The notes beneath the pieces are model-generated. The model worked only from the letters and a program-made list of their open reading frames with translations. It did not search any database and was not told the DNA's origin. A stretch of DNA of 64,000 nt from a virus. The translations under genes and the position numbers were made by a program. Of the stretch, positions 49,445 to 60,000 are shown piece after piece; the first letter of the stretch is position 1, and the number at the start of each line of letters is the position of its first letter. Location of the stretch: positions 24,604 to 88,603 of IMG/VR virus record IMGVR_UViG_3300044949_001245. The stretch is one strand, 5' to 3'.

Positions 49445-49988
49445 TTATTTTTGATTTCAACAAGTGAAGAATATGAATAGCATCAGCTTCATTATCATCC
49501 TCCCCTTGATATCCCCATAAACTTTTGGCATATTCAATCATAACCTCTTTATTGGCATTCCCCTTACTAGTAGCAAATTTCTTAATCTCTGAGGCAGCAA
49601 ACTCAATATACTCCACCTCATTCTCCACGCACACTTTCTCAATAATCGCTATCAGTTTTGATGAATGTATTATTGGGTTGATATTCCTACCTGACGGCAA
49701 CTCATAGGCAATTATTTCTATGTTATTCTGCTGGATAAATTTAAGCAATCTAGCTTCAAAACGTATCCATTTCATGCCCTGACTCTCTTTACTACCTATC
49801 TTCAAATCCCACAGCTCAACTTTGAATTCATCGGTGTTTGAAGCCTGATATGCCACTCCGCACTTCGTTGCTTGGTCAAAGGCTGCGATATTCATCAAAG
49901 GTTGTTTTTTAGACAACTTTAATTGTTTGGCTCTGCCGACCTTATCATCAATCAACTTTTGCTTCGCTTTACTTCTAGTTTTTGTCAT
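49437..49988 (-). CDS. RuvC-like Holliday-junction resolvase
   Basis: A 183-residue RNase H-fold nuclease. Acidic motifs are NIAAFDQATKCGVAY (Asp), IIAYELPSGRN (Glu) and DDNEADAIHILHL (two Asp) near the C-terminus, with a FATSKGNANKEVM segment matching the RuvC K/N-rich loop. A basic N-terminal helix (residues 1-25) is extra. It is placed directly downstream of SbcC, SbcD and recombinase genes, consistent with resolving recombination intermediates before packaging. Confidence 0.8.
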   Translation of the reverse strand: MTKTRSKAKQKLIDDKVGRAKQLKLSKKQPLMNIAAFDQATKCGVAYQASNTDEFKVELWDLKIGSKESQGMKWIRFEARLLKFIQQNNIEIIAYELPSGRNINPIIHSSKLIAIIEKVCVENEVEYIEFAASEIKKFATSKGNANKEVMIEYAKSLWGYQGEDDNEADAIHILHLLKSKINV

Positions 49989-51849
49989 ATCTCATCAGTG
50001 TACTAACACCATTTATTTTTTCTACATAAATTTCATTCTCTGCTCCTATCGGGTCATTCCTGTGACTAACAACCATCGTGGTTACCCCCAAAGTCTCAAG
50101 TATGTTCAGTACATCTTTTTGTCCTGTAGTGTCTAGTCCTTCAAAAACTTCATCCAACCCTAGAAAATTAAACCCACCATTCTTGGCAGACATATTCATC
50201 AGTTTTTGAAGTCCTGCTATACAAGCCAAATTGACTCTCCCCTTTTCCCCACCGCTGTATCGTTCAAAACTTCCGCTGTTTATTCCATTACGAACTATCC
50301 AGATGGTTATTTTTTCCCGAACATCATTATTTTTGAGAACTTTGTAACCTTCAATTTTCACTTCCAAATTGGTATTAAATTTCTTTAGATATGAATTAGT
50401 GATGGTTTCGATGGTTTTGATAGACTGGTTGGTCAGATACGTCATAAACCCCTTTTTTGAGAAATGATATATCCAATAATCCAAATCTTGTGACTTTCCA
50501 ATAGCCATATCCAGCTTGGTCTGTTCCTCTTTCAGTGAGGCTTGGTAATTTTCCTTTTTGGTTTTCAGACTTTGTAGCACTGCTTTATTTTTTGAGTCAT
50601 CAACCATTTCCCTTATTTTATCCTTTAGCTCAGTGATGCTTGATTGCGCTAATTTAATCTTTTTTTCATAACTCCGAATTTCTAACAAACAGTTATCAAT
50701 AGTTTGTTTCAAATTGCGTATCTCCCGATGGATTGATTCACTCTTTTTAAGTTGCTCCTGTTGTTCACTCAAAGCATCATTGTATTTTTCTAACAACTTT
50801 CTTTTCTTGGCTATGTGTTGTTTAGCATCCTCAATGAATCCAGGTATTTTTTTAACATCTACATCCTCACCCTCTTTCCACTCATGGCTACATTTTGGAC
50901 AAGTTGTTTTTCCTTTCAAAATCCTATTCATCTGCTCTATCAAATCCAACGCTTCATCAATCTCAGATTTTTCCTTTCTCGCTTTCTTTCGGCTTTCCTC
51001 TATATTTGACTCAATTTCGCTGGTATCCTCCAGTTTCTTATCCAAGCTCAATACTTTACTCTCCGCTGCTTTAATCTCATCCTGCAGCTCATTCTTTGAG
51101 TTTTCAAAACGCTTTATTTTTGCCTTTTCATCCTCAATTTGATATTCAATACGTTCTATTTTTTCATCAATCCTTTTTTGTCCATTTTCAATCTCATCCT
51201 GAATTTGGCTATCAGTCAACTCAATAAAGTTCTCAAACCTCTGAACCGACTTCTCAAGCTCAGTGACTACGGCATCGAACTTCTTTTTGTTCTGCTTTAG
51301 ATTTTCTATTTTACTTTCAATCAAATCGGCATTAGTCAGCCTTGAAATAATTTTCTTTTGTTCGGCATCGCCAGCGGTCAAAAATGAATAATTCGTATCT
51401 TGTCCGACTATGAAAAAATGAAGCAAATCCTCCCTAGATATTCCTATCAGTTGATATATTGCGTCATTGGCTTCATTGACTGAAGTAATCTGTCTATCCA
51501 ACTCGCCATCTTTCCAAATTTCTACTCTAGCAGATTTTGTTCTGTGAATCCATCTTTTGATGACTAGATTTTTCACGTTGGACACTCCGTTCTCCAACTC
51601 CATTTCTACATAGCACTCATCCTCGCCATCGTGAATGAATTCCTCTCTATTTACATCACGACAGGTCTTACCAGTCATGGCTAGTGTTATTCCCTCAATC
51701 AATCCACTTTTACCACTACCATTACTATCAGCCCCTTGGTCAGTGTGATTTTTTCCGAAAATCATCACGCACTTATTCCGCAAGAACTTGTACTCTGTAT
51801 CTACGTGGGAGAACAGGTTTTGAATCTTTATTTTGTTTGGTTGCCACAT
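49975..51849 (-). CDS. sbcC: SbcC/gp46-like recombination ATPase
   Basis: A 624-residue SMC-like ATPase. The N-terminal domain has a Walker A variant (NGSGKSGLI); a central coiled coil contains a zinc hook (TTCPKCSHEW), and the C-terminus has SGGEKGRVNLACIAG (signature), LDEVFEGLDTTGQ (Walker B) and VVSHRND. Together with the SbcD-like nuclease it processes DNA ends for recombination, as T4 gp46/gp47 do. The region is shorter than cellular SbcC because the coiled coil is reduced. Confidence 0.9.
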   Translation of the reverse strand: MWQPNKIKIQNLFSHVDTEYKFLRNKCVMIFGKNHTDQGADSNGSGKSGLIEGITLAMTGKTCRDVNREEFIHDGEDECYVEMELENGVSNVKNLVIKRWIHRTKSARVEIWKDGELDRQITSVNEANDAIYQLIGISREDLLHFFIVGQDTNYSFLTAGDAEQKKIISRLTNADLIESKIENLKQNKKKFDAVVTELEKSVQRFENFIELTDSQIQDEIENGQKRIDEKIERIEYQIEDEKAKIKRFENSKNELQDEIKAAESKVLSLDKKLEDTSEIESNIEESRKKARKEKSEIDEALDLIEQMNRILKGKTTCPKCSHEWKEGEDVDVKKIPGFIEDAKQHIAKKRKLLEKYNDALSEQQEQLKKSESIHREIRNLKQTIDNCLLEIRSYEKKIKLAQSSITELKDKIREMVDDSKNKAVLQSLKTKKENYQASLKEEQTKLDMAIGKSQDLDYWIYHFSKKGFMTYLTNQSIKTIETITNSYLKKFNTNLEVKIEGYKVLKNNDVREKITIWIVRNGINSGSFERYSGGEKGRVNLACIAGLQKLMNMSAKNGGFNFLGLDEVFEGLDTTGQKDVLNILETLGVTTMVVSHRNDPIGAENEIYVEKINGVSTLMRYDKN

Positions 51850-52210
51850 ATCTTATTCTGTTTGGACTTACTACAAATCGGTATCTTGGAGAAATCATTT
51901 TATGATTAACCAACTCCTTTATTTTTAACTCTGCCTTTGATGGTCCAGCCTTGCTTAAAACTTCATCGGCATGTTGAATGGCTTCCTTGGGTGATTTGAA
52001 AAAATCTGACACCCTTGCGCCCGAAATCCCCTCTGAAACCACCCAAACCACTTCGCCATCCTTAATCATTTTATGAAGAAAAAAATCGAACTTGTCAAAG
52101 CCTTTGATTTTCACTTTCATGGCTTTCAGCACTTCTTCAAAATAGTCCGACTTCCTGAGCCAAAAGGCATTGTTTATTTGTACGAATGAATTAAATCTCA
52201 CTATAATCAT
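51773..52210 (-). CDS. Hypothetical protein between SbcC-like and SbcD-like genes
   Basis: A 145-residue basic protein, overlapping the SbcC-like gene by 77 bases and the SbcD-like gene by 20 bases. Such long overlaps make this an unusually compact arrangement. It has helical and beta segments (YEEVLKAMKVKIKGF-like) and no known domain. Its place within the nuclease operon suggests an accessory role. Confidence 0.55.
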   Translation of the reverse strand: MIIVRFNSFVQINNAFWLRKSDYFEEVLKAMKVKIKGFDKFDFFLHKMIKDGEVVWVVSEGISGARVSDFFKSPKEAIQHADEVLSKAGPSKAELKIKELVNHKMISPRYRFVVSPNRIRYVATKQNKDSKPVLPRRYRVQVLAE

Positions 52211-53237
52211 CTTTCAAAATTTTGAGCCCCACACTTCGCTTATCAGCTGGTATTTCTTGTACCTTACAATATTGTAGAAAATGCTTCAAAATAGTTTTCA
52301 TATCGAATTGAGTAAAATTATCACCATCTACTTCTACAATGCCGGCAGATGAGTCTTCATTTTCAAACTTACAATCTATTCCTACATCGGTGAACCTACT
52401 CAATGTTATTTTGTCTAAATCAGTTTTTTTACCTACAAAAATAAATCTTACATGGTCTTTGGAATTTGAATGTACCTCCAGCTCATTTTCAATCGCAGTG
52501 GCATCTGACGCATCAATCCGTACTTTTTTGTATTTTGGAAATTCTGACTCCCTGAATTTTATCGAACCATCGCTGTACAATATCGTGAAGCCTTTGTCTG
52601 TGATATTCTCTCCATAGTTTGCTTGATACGCTGACCCTATGTAGAATATGTTATCACCGACCTCGCTAGCATCATGGTAGTGTCCCACCAGAACTTTATC
52701 CCAGAACTTCATTCTTGACGGAGCAATTCCATCCTCCACTATGCTACCATCGTTGTTACGAACTCCGTTGAAAGACTTGTGAGTGATGAGTATGTTTTTC
52801 TTGGCTTTCTTTTTACCTACTTGTGCTTCAAGTTGCTCTAGCCTATCGGTATATGAAGCAGTAAAATACGGCAGAAATGCCACGCATACATCGCCAAATT
52901 GCTCATAGCCTTGCGAACTGAATAACTGGAGAACTCCGAACTGTGAGAACACATCCAGATAGCTTGCTTCTGCGTCTTGGTCTGTTTTGTCGTGATTGCC
53001 TGGTATTCCATGAATCATCACTCCATTTTCTTCAGCATGTTCCAAAACACGTTTCATAGAAAGCAAGGTGGATAGATTTTGACCTATTCTGTTAGTGAAC
53101 CAATCGCCAGCGTGAAAAATTCTCCTACACCCCAGCTCCACTGATAGCAAAACGGCTTGTCTAAATATGTCCTCAACCAAGTTCAAATTATCTTTGTTCT
53201 TGTGAGTATCTGTTAAAATTACAGCTACAGGCTTCAT
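52191..53237 (-). CDS. sbcD: SbcD/gp47-like metallophosphoesterase nuclease
   Basis: A 348-residue calcineurin-type nuclease. Motifs are LTDTHKNKDN (I), FHAGDWFTNR (II), IHGIPGNHDKTD (III), LITHKSFNG (IV) and LVGHYHDASE (V). It is the exonuclease partner of the SbcC-like ATPase downstream. Its start overlaps the recombinase gene by 4 bases. Confidence 0.9.
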   Translation of the reverse strand: MKPVAVILTDTHKNKDNLNLVEDIFRQAVLLSVELGCRRIFHAGDWFTNRIGQNLSTLLSMKRVLEHAEENGVMIHGIPGNHDKTDQDAEASYLDVFSQFGVLQLFSSQGYEQFGDVCVAFLPYFTASYTDRLEQLEAQVGKKKAKKNILITHKSFNGVRNNDGSIVEDGIAPSRMKFWDKVLVGHYHDASEVGDNIFYIGSAYQANYGENITDKGFTILYSDGSIKFRESEFPKYKKVRIDASDATAIENELEVHSNSKDHVRFIFVGKKTDLDKITLSRFTDVGIDCKFENEDSSAGIVEVDGDNFTQFDMKTILKHFLQYCKVQEIPADKRSVGLKILKDDYSEI

Positions 53238-54310
53238 ACGTTTCTTTCTTCAATCAATTGCTTATGTCTGGCTTTCATAATCATCTTGGTCATCAACCCT
53301 AACAACTTCTGGTCGCCACTTTCATAAAGTTCAAAAAATGTTCTTTTACTTCTCCATTCTAGTTTGTCCTTGAAAGAAAAAACTGTTTTTGTCTTTTGTT
53401 GTATTATTCCTTGCTTAATTCCGAAATCAATATCGTCATCAGACAAAATTATTCCCCTACCTAGCAAGATAGTCAGCTTGGTCTTTTTCCTAGAACCAAA
53501 GTCATTTTTAATAACTTTGACCTCACTTATTTGAGCCACTTCTACCTCGTCAATTTTTTCGTGACCTATGACGCCCATTTGAAGTCTGAGGCAAGGGAAA
53601 AACTCAACCCATTTACCGCCAGTGGAAGACTTGCCTCCCATTCCCCCCATTTTATCATAAACGTGGTTCAGCATCACGAAATGGATAGTGGTGCTGTACA
53701 TTTCGGCTGTAATGTATTTCGCAAACATTTTAGCTTGTTTAGCAAACGCACCCATCTGGGCATGCTTCAAGTCTGCCTCTTTGTCCTTTTCCATAGCCTT
53801 TTCCATAGCCTTGGTATTTTCTTCCATGGTGTCTAGTTCCGCTTTCGCTAGTGTGGCTCCAAGTGAGTCCCAGAGAAAGTAAAACAAAGGTGTTCCCCAT
53901 TCTTCTTCAATAAAAATCTCTTTGGAATCATTTATGATTTTCTTCACTTTCATAAACATGTCCTCCACGTATCTGATTTTCAAAATAACAACTCGCTCAG
54001 GATTGATACCCAGTTTGGTCGCATACTCCTTGTTATCTCTATTCTCTGATGATAGAATGACAGCCACTCCGTTCTCATTAACATCTAAAAAATGTTTCAT
54101 GCCTAGCAATCCCAATGTAGTTTTGCCCGACCTAGATGGACCAGCTATCTCCACCATACCAGTTGGTATTCCTAAAACACCCAAGTTGTATTCAAGTTCT
54201 GGACTTCCAGTGAATGCCCAACTTTTAATATCCTTGAAGTTGTCCTTGTCTGAGAACTTGATTATGTCCTCGTTGTCAAATTTCTTGACTAGTCTGTCTG
54301 CAATTCCCAT
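53234..54310 (-). CDS. RecA/UvsX-like recombinase
   Basis: A 358-residue RecA-fold ATPase. Walker A is GPSRSGKTTL; the following strand VAVILSSENRD holds a Glu typical of the family; Walker B lies at FYFLWDSLGA; a Gly-rich loop (MGGMGGKSSTGGKWVEFFP) matches the L2-like DNA-binding loop. It promotes strand exchange in recombination-dependent replication. The start follows a terminator with no identifiable host-type promoter. Confidence 0.88.
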   Translation of the reverse strand: MGIADRLVKKFDNEDIIKFSDKDNFKDIKSWAFTGSPELEYNLGVLGIPTGMVEIAGPSRSGKTTLGLLGMKHFLDVNENGVAVILSSENRDNKEYATKLGINPERVVILKIRYVEDMFMKVKKIINDSKEIFIEEEWGTPLFYFLWDSLGATLAKAELDTMEENTKAMEKAMEKDKEADLKHAQMGAFAKQAKMFAKYITAEMYSTTIHFVMLNHVYDKMGGMGGKSSTGGKWVEFFPCLRLQMGVIGHEKIDEVEVAQISEVKVIKNDFGSRKKTKLTILLGRGIILSDDDIDFGIKQGIIQQKTKTVFSFKDKLEWRSKRTFFELYESGDQKLLGLMTKMIMKARHKQLIEERNV

Positions 54311-54323
54311 ATTTCTTTAGAAT

Positions 54324-54355
54324 TAAAAAATGGGTGTCATTTTCACAACACCCAT
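54324..54355 (-). terminator. Rho-independent terminator
   Basis: ATGGGTGT and ACACCCAT pair around a 10-base loop and are followed by TTTTTT on the minus strand. It lies between the ssDNA-binding protein and recombinase genes. Part of the transcription must read through to make the recombinase, since no promoter is obvious in the 14 bases beyond. Confidence 0.88.
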
Positions 54356-54367
54356 CTTGGTTTTGAA

Positions 54368-55558
54368 TTATTTATTACCTTTTAATCGTGCTCTGATATC
54401 AGCCATAGACAATGAGCCATCGTTGTCGTCATCCTCATCCTCCTCATCATCCGTATCATCGGATGAGCTTTCGGCTTTACGGATGGCATCACGAATGTCG
54501 TCATCTTCCATAGATTTTTTGACAACCACATCAAGCTCATTCTCTTGAATATACTTTTTCAAACCAATCCTGTCTAGCTTGGAAAGTTTATCTGCTGGCT
54601 TCACATCTTCATCTTCATCATCCTCTTCATCTTCATCATCCTCTTCTGGCTCTGGCTTCGCTGTCTTTTTAGCAGCTGGCTTTGAAGTTGCTTTGTTTGA
54701 CTTTTTAGGTTTCTCATCCTCTTCATCCTCTTCACCACCCTCGTATTGAGCCTTGACTTCTTCAACTATGGCTAACCAACTGTCGTCATCAAACGCATCC
54801 ACTTCGTGTTTTGCGTCAAAATACTTGAGCCCCTCCAGAGCAGTTTCAAACTGAGACATTCCGTAAACATTCGTGTAAAGTTCCGCCAATGGCTTTGCTT
54901 TATCGAACTGCTCCAACTCAGCATCAGTCAGTGGTATGGCTTTTTTACCTACCTGAACATCATAGAAATCTTCACCTTTTTTCTTGTTAGGCTTTGGATT
55001 GAACTTAATCAATAAAGGCAATCCCTCATCTGGGTCAGTGAATGGGTCAACTTCAATAGGCTCATCCTCATCTTCTACAAAGGTTGCCTTATTTATGGCA
55101 TCACGAACAGTCTTTTTGAAAGCTAAAAGTCCGAACTCATTACTGTCCTTTTCAATTTTCAGAGCATAAGCAATAAAGTGGTGCTGTGCGCTCAACCCAT
55201 CTTTCCAATGCGTGATTGCGTCAAGTGTTTCCTTATCGGTTACATTTTTCTTACACCAATTAACATACTCTTGGATGATGTCTTTTTTAGTTCCACCATG
55301 AACCTTTGAATCCAATACAGTTCTGCGAACTTCCTCACCCTCATCGTTCTCCATGGTCAACCAATAACGCTTTCGCATTAAATAGTAATCCACTCCGTCA
55401 TGAGGTGGGAACAATCTGAACTTGTTTGTCTTGTTCTCCTCAATTTCTAAAAATTCAGAGCCACCGCCAGAACTTCCGACAATAGCATCTTCCTGCTGGA
55501 CTTTTTTCTTCAGGTCTTCCAGCTTAACTGGTTTGTACTTGTCTCTCAATGTTGCCAT
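54368..55558 (-). CDS. gp32-like ssDNA-binding protein
   Basis: A 396-residue protein. The N-terminus (ATLRDKYKPVKLEDLKKKV) and core (KTNKFRLFPPHDGVDYYLMRK) resemble phage T4 gp32-type OB-fold proteins. A long acidic, Lys-rich C-terminal extension (about residues 275-396), ending in SMADIRARLKGNK, is the usual partner-interaction tail and is unusually long here. It coats ssDNA in replication and recombination. A terminator follows, consistent with high expression. Confidence 0.75.
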   Translation of the reverse strand: MATLRDKYKPVKLEDLKKKVQQEDAIVGSSGGGSEFLEIEENKTNKFRLFPPHDGVDYYLMRKRYWLTMENDEGEEVRRTVLDSKVHGGTKKDIIQEYVNWCKKNVTDKETLDAITHWKDGLSAQHHFIAYALKIEKDSNEFGLLAFKKTVRDAINKATFVEDEDEPIEVDPFTDPDEGLPLLIKFNPKPNKKKGEDFYDVQVGKKAIPLTDAELEQFDKAKPLAELYTNVYGMSQFETALEGLKYFDAKHEVDAFDDDSWLAIVEEVKAQYEGGEEDEEDEKPKKSNKATSKPAAKKTAKPEPEEDDEDEEDDEDEDVKPADKLSKLDRIGLKKYIQENELDVVVKKSMEDDDIRDAIRKAESSSDDTDDEEDEDDDNDGSLSMADIRARLKGNK

Positions 55559-55593
55559 TTTACTTGTTTTTTAATTTATTATCATTAACTATG

Positions 55594-56139
55594 TTATTCC
55601 AAGTCACCCTTGATGCGCCCCTCTTTTATTTTGAAGTACACATTGTTTAGTTGCTGCTGAATTATCTTGTCGTCAATATCGCCAGTACGCAAAGTCATAC
55701 TCAGTTTATCTAGCTTATTGGACTTATCTTTAGCAGCCTGATAAATCGTGTACATGTACTCTTTTTCTTTTTGTATTTTCAAAAATACTTTCTTTTTGAC
55801 TTTCCATTTCGGGTCACTCAACAAAGCTGAATCCACTTCGTCAATTGTAGGCTTTTTTGACTTTCCTTTCTCATCGCTGATTTCCATTTCTTCACGCAAC
55901 TCCTTTTTTCGTTTCGCTTCAAAAATAGATAAATCCAACTTTGCCTCTTGAAGCTCATTATCCATATCAACGGCAAGCAATCCTAGCCTATTAACCACCA
56001 CTGGAAAGGTGACCAGTTCCGCCACTAGATTATCATAATCAATCCTCAAAAGTTTGTCCAAATCTAAATCTTCAAACTCTTGTACTTTGAAGACTAACAC
56101 TTTGTCTCCAATCGTGAATGTAAGTTCTCTTTTGCTCAT
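55594..56139 (-). CDS. Hypothetical charged helical protein
   Basis: A 181-residue protein. It has a beta-rich start (RELTFTIGDKVLVFKVQEF) then long charged helices. Its ATG overlaps the preceding stop by one base (TAATG). No family is recognised. It lies between the DNA polymerase unit and the ssDNA-binding protein, so a replication accessory role is possible. Confidence 0.6.
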   Translation of the reverse strand: MSKRELTFTIGDKVLVFKVQEFEDLDLDKLLRIDYDNLVAELVTFPVVVNRLGLLAVDMDNELQEAKLDLSIFEAKRKKELREEMEISDEKGKSKKPTIDEVDSALLSDPKWKVKKKVFLKIQKEKEYMYTIYQAAKDKSNKLDKLSMTLRTGDIDDKIIQQQLNNVYFKIKEGRIKGDLE

Positions 56140-56408
56140 TACTCAATTATTTCTTTGTTAATAGAATTTCCAGCAACTTCGTTATGCTCAATCATCCGCT
56201 GTAGATAGTCTTGAGCCTTTAATAAATCCGTCATGTTGTTCCCCTTACTTGAACCAGGTCTTGTAAACCTATCCAAATACCTCTTAACATTTTCGGCACA
56301 CCAGATGTCACCTCTTTCTTTGGACACCCTGTAATTGGTCGAAATTTGGTCATACTCTTTTGCTCCGTACTTCGACCTGTTTGATTGTTCTAGTTGTTTA
56401 ACGTCCAT
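56139..56408 (-). CDS. DUF3310-like small protein
   Basis: An 89-residue protein. The DIWCAENVKRYLDRFTR segment, then MTDLLKAQDYLQRMIEHNE, resembles the DUF3310 family of phage and mobile-element proteins (pattern GN-x-KY-x-R-x-x-K, leDLkKA-x-YL). It has been linked by annotation to nucleotide metabolism; no function is proven to my knowledge. It overlaps the HD gene by 11 bases. Confidence 0.5.
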   Translation of the reverse strand: MDVKQLEQSNRSKYGAKEYDQISTNYRVSKERGDIWCAENVKRYLDRFTRPGSSKGNNMTDLLKAQDYLQRMIEHNEVAGNSINKEIIE

Positions 56409-57033
56409 ATTTTGCGAAATTTAGTTTTTTGATATCATTCAATACTTTATCCTTAAACTCTGGATAATTGGTCTTCATCGTGGCCAAGCAATTACAGGCT
56501 GACTCCTTCACTTTGAAGGAACAATAATCATATTCTACAAATAGATTTTGGTTCCCCAATCGTATTTCTTTCTGAACGTAATACGACATGGACAGCCAGT
56601 CAGCCAATTTAACTATTGTTTTTGTAACTTCACTAACATCGCCCAACAAATTTTTTCTCAACATCAGATTGGTTGGAGTATTTTCCTTGAACTTCTCCCT
56701 AGTCATATTGTCGCAAAATTCATCAATCAATTTCTTTATTTTTTCTCCGTTAAATTCATTGTACTTAACAGTGTGACCTATATCACCCGAAAACATTTCA
56801 TCAAAGTCATGAAATAAGGCATACGTCACGACCTCCAATTTAAGGTGGTCATCATTGCTCTCCAATAGTTCCTCCACTAGTATTCTTGAGAACCAAGATA
56901 CAATAAAGGAATGGTGGGCAACAGACTCATTATTTATGCGCCCTAGTCCGTTCCATCGAATTAAATTATTGAGTTGGTCAAAGTCTGGGTCAGTGAATAT
57001 CCTGTCGAATATATTTTCCATATTATTTATCAT
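56398..57033 (-). CDS. HD-domain 5'-deoxynucleotidase (YfbR-like)
   Basis: A 211-residue HD phosphohydrolase. Motifs are RWNGLGRINNESVAHHSF (first His), ALFHDFDEMFSGDIGHTV (His-Asp) and KLADWLSM (later Asp). The pattern fits YfbR-type 5'-deoxynucleotidases, which dephosphorylate dNMPs. In phages that replace a standard base, such enzymes help drain the unwanted nucleotide. It overlaps the polymerase stop; the second Met, directly after that stop, is an alternative start. Confidence 0.75.
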   Translation of the reverse strand: MINNMENIFDRIFTDPDFDQLNNLIRWNGLGRINNESVAHHSFIVSWFSRILVEELLESNDDHLKLEVVTYALFHDFDEMFSGDIGHTVKYNEFNGEKIKKLIDEFCDNMTREKFKENTPTNLMLRKNLLGDVSEVTKTIVKLADWLSMSYYVQKEIRLGNQNLFVEYDYCSFKVKESACNCLATMKTNYPEFKDKVLNDIKKLNFAKYGR

Positions 57034-60000
57034 TTAATGCTATTAACTTTGATTGCTTCGTGAGCCAAAGGTGATTATTGCCTGAACCTTTAGCATGCTT
57101 ACTTTTCTGATACTTGTTAGAAAGTGCGTATCCATTTACAGCAAACAGTAATTTCTTTTCACTTAAATGCTCAAAATCTTCACTAATGGTTTCCCAAAGG
57201 TCACCAAACACTCCTATAAATATCAATACATTATTGCTCTCAACTGTTATCACAACCCTGTAGTTTCCGTTTGCTTTAGTTCTGTAAACCTTTATTCCGT
57301 GGACTGACCCAGCTATGGTAAATGGCTTTCCATTCAACTCAGGTTTCCAAGGCTTTCCCTCTTTGAAGTCCATAGTTTCAAAATCCTTTGCAGTCACATA
57401 TGGGTACTTCTTCAGTTTGTTATCCTTTTTTCGTATCATCGGCAAAAAATCAACAAAACCAAACCCAGTCAACTCACGTTGCTTTATTGACCAAAACCAA
57501 TTACTATTCTCTACATCAGTATTGGGAAATCCCTCTATGTAATCACAATCGGTTATGGAGCAATGCTTTTTCAAAATATACATTCTCTGCTTAACTTCGG
57601 AAATCGGTGTGCCGGCATCGCCACCTATTTCATCAAATGCTCCCGCAATTATCAAGGCTTGAATTACTCTCTTATTCACCTTTGACTTTGGAACTCTTTT
57701 AATAAAATCTTCCAAATCAAAAAATTGTCCTCTCGCACTGCGTTCCTCTAGTATGTGCTGAACCGCAACTTGACCTACGTTTTTAATTTTAGTGAGTGAC
57801 CAGTATATTGAGTTGCTAGATGGGTCAGCGGTGAACTGAATATCCGACTTGTTGACATCAGGTTGTCGTACATTTATTCCTGAACCTATCTTTTCAATCT
57901 CAGAAAGTCTGTTTGGTATCTCAACTTTTTCATCAGCAAAGTTCAATGACGCTGTCCAAAACTCTAATGGATACATCACTTTCAAATACTGACACCAATA
58001 TCCCATAAGTGAGTAAGCAGCAGAGTGTGACCTGTTAAATCCATAGGCTGAGAACGCATTTAGCTTGTCCCAGATTGCCTCCGCTTCAGATTTTGGACAA
58101 CCATTTTCCATAGCACCATTCAAAAACTTTTCTTTAGCACTATTCATTTTCGCATGGTCGAACTTCTTTATTGCCGTTCTCAATTCATCCGCTTCAGCCA
58201 ATGTCAATTTACCTAGAACATTAACAGCTTGCATGATTTGCTCTTGGTAAATATACAATCCAAACGTATTTTCAGTCACGACCTCTAATTTGTAGTCATA
58301 CGCTGGTTCCAATTTACCATGTTTAATCTCAACAAATTTCTCGTGAGCCTTACTATCCATTGGACCAGGTCTGAATAACGCATTCATAGAAATCAAATCT
58401 TCAATTCCATCTGGTCGTACCTTTTTTGAGTAATTCTTCAATCCTGATGTTCCGAACTGAAACACATCCTCATTCCAACCCCTCTTAAAATACTTCATCA
58501 CTTCAGGCTTGTCCATGGGTATCTTATTCAGGTTCACTCTCTTTTCTTTGTTCTTGCGTATCTCGCTGAGAATGTACTTGAACTTATCAAGTTGGGCAAT
58601 CCCTAAAATATCCTCCTTTAGAAATCCAGCGGCATCAATGTATTTTCCCTCCCATTCAGATACAAGTTGACCATCCATCAACTTAACAGGCATCCAATCG
58701 TGTATTTTCATCGGCTTTCCGTTTGAATCCGTTTTTGGAACTATCAGAACAGCTGATGGGTGAATGGAGCCAGACCTTGGCTGACCCATCGGTGCCTTTA
58801 TCACTTCGCAAATATCTACATTACTTTGAACGAATTTTTTCAAACTTTGCTTCACTATCGCATAGCTGAAAATCTCTTTCCAATCAGGGTCATGTGAGTC
58901 TTCCAAATCCCTTGTAGCATCATTAACTTCCTGAAATGTCAATCCTTTTACTCTTGAGAAATCCTTTATGGCACTTTTTGGTTTCAACCTCGTGTACGTT
59001 CCGATGGAACAAACATAATCAAATCCATATTTCTCTTCAATGTAACGCTTCACATCTTGTCTTCTTGCGCCTTCAAAGTCCACATCTATATCGGGCAACG
59101 CATCGGCTGACTTCGCACGTTCCCCAGACACCCTAGCTTTATTCAAAAATCTCTCAAAAAGCAGCTTGTATTGGATTGGGTCAATCTCCGTTATTCCTAG
59201 TAAATAAGCAACCAAAGAACCGCCAGCAGAACCCCTAGCTGGCCCAACTAGAATGTCTTGCGACTTGGCCCACTCTATGATATCCCAAAGTATCAAAAAG
59301 TAATGAATAAATCCAGCCCCCTTTATTACACTATTTTCTTCATCCACTCTATCCAAATACTCAACTATCTTTGATTCATCGGCAAACTTGCTCAAAACTT
59401 TTTTCTTGAACCCGATGGCAATTAAATCATCATACAATTTCTCTGGGTCATCAACTTCAAATTTTGGCAACTTGTGGTTACCAGTATCCACTTGGTAGGT
59501 ACAAGCATCAGCGATGATTTTTGTATTCTCTGCGCCCTTCAATATCAAGTCAAACAATTTAGGATTTTTCTCAAAGTGTGGAACGAACTTATCAAAAAAA
59601 TCATCCACATCTTTGTAATACTGTTCTACGCTATATGGATGAGCTTTCCTATCTACTTTGTTCAAATACTCTTTCACTTTGTAATCGAACTTTTCAACAT
59701 AGTAAGTATCACTGATTAGAACAGGCTTCAAAAGTTTAGAAAAGTCATTCAAGTATGTGCCGATGTTCTTCAATATCTTCAAGTCATAACCATCATCGTC
59801 ATATTCCGAACAATCTATTTGATAAAATAAATCTTCACCAAAACATCTTTTATACTTTTTAATGTACTTCAAGGCTGATGCTTTATCAGAAATCAATCGG
59901 TTGAAATACCCCTCTGTTGCGAATACACAAATCAATCCCTCTGTTCTTTCCAATAGCATTTCCTCTGGGATGAACCCCGCATAATCGACATTGACTAGCT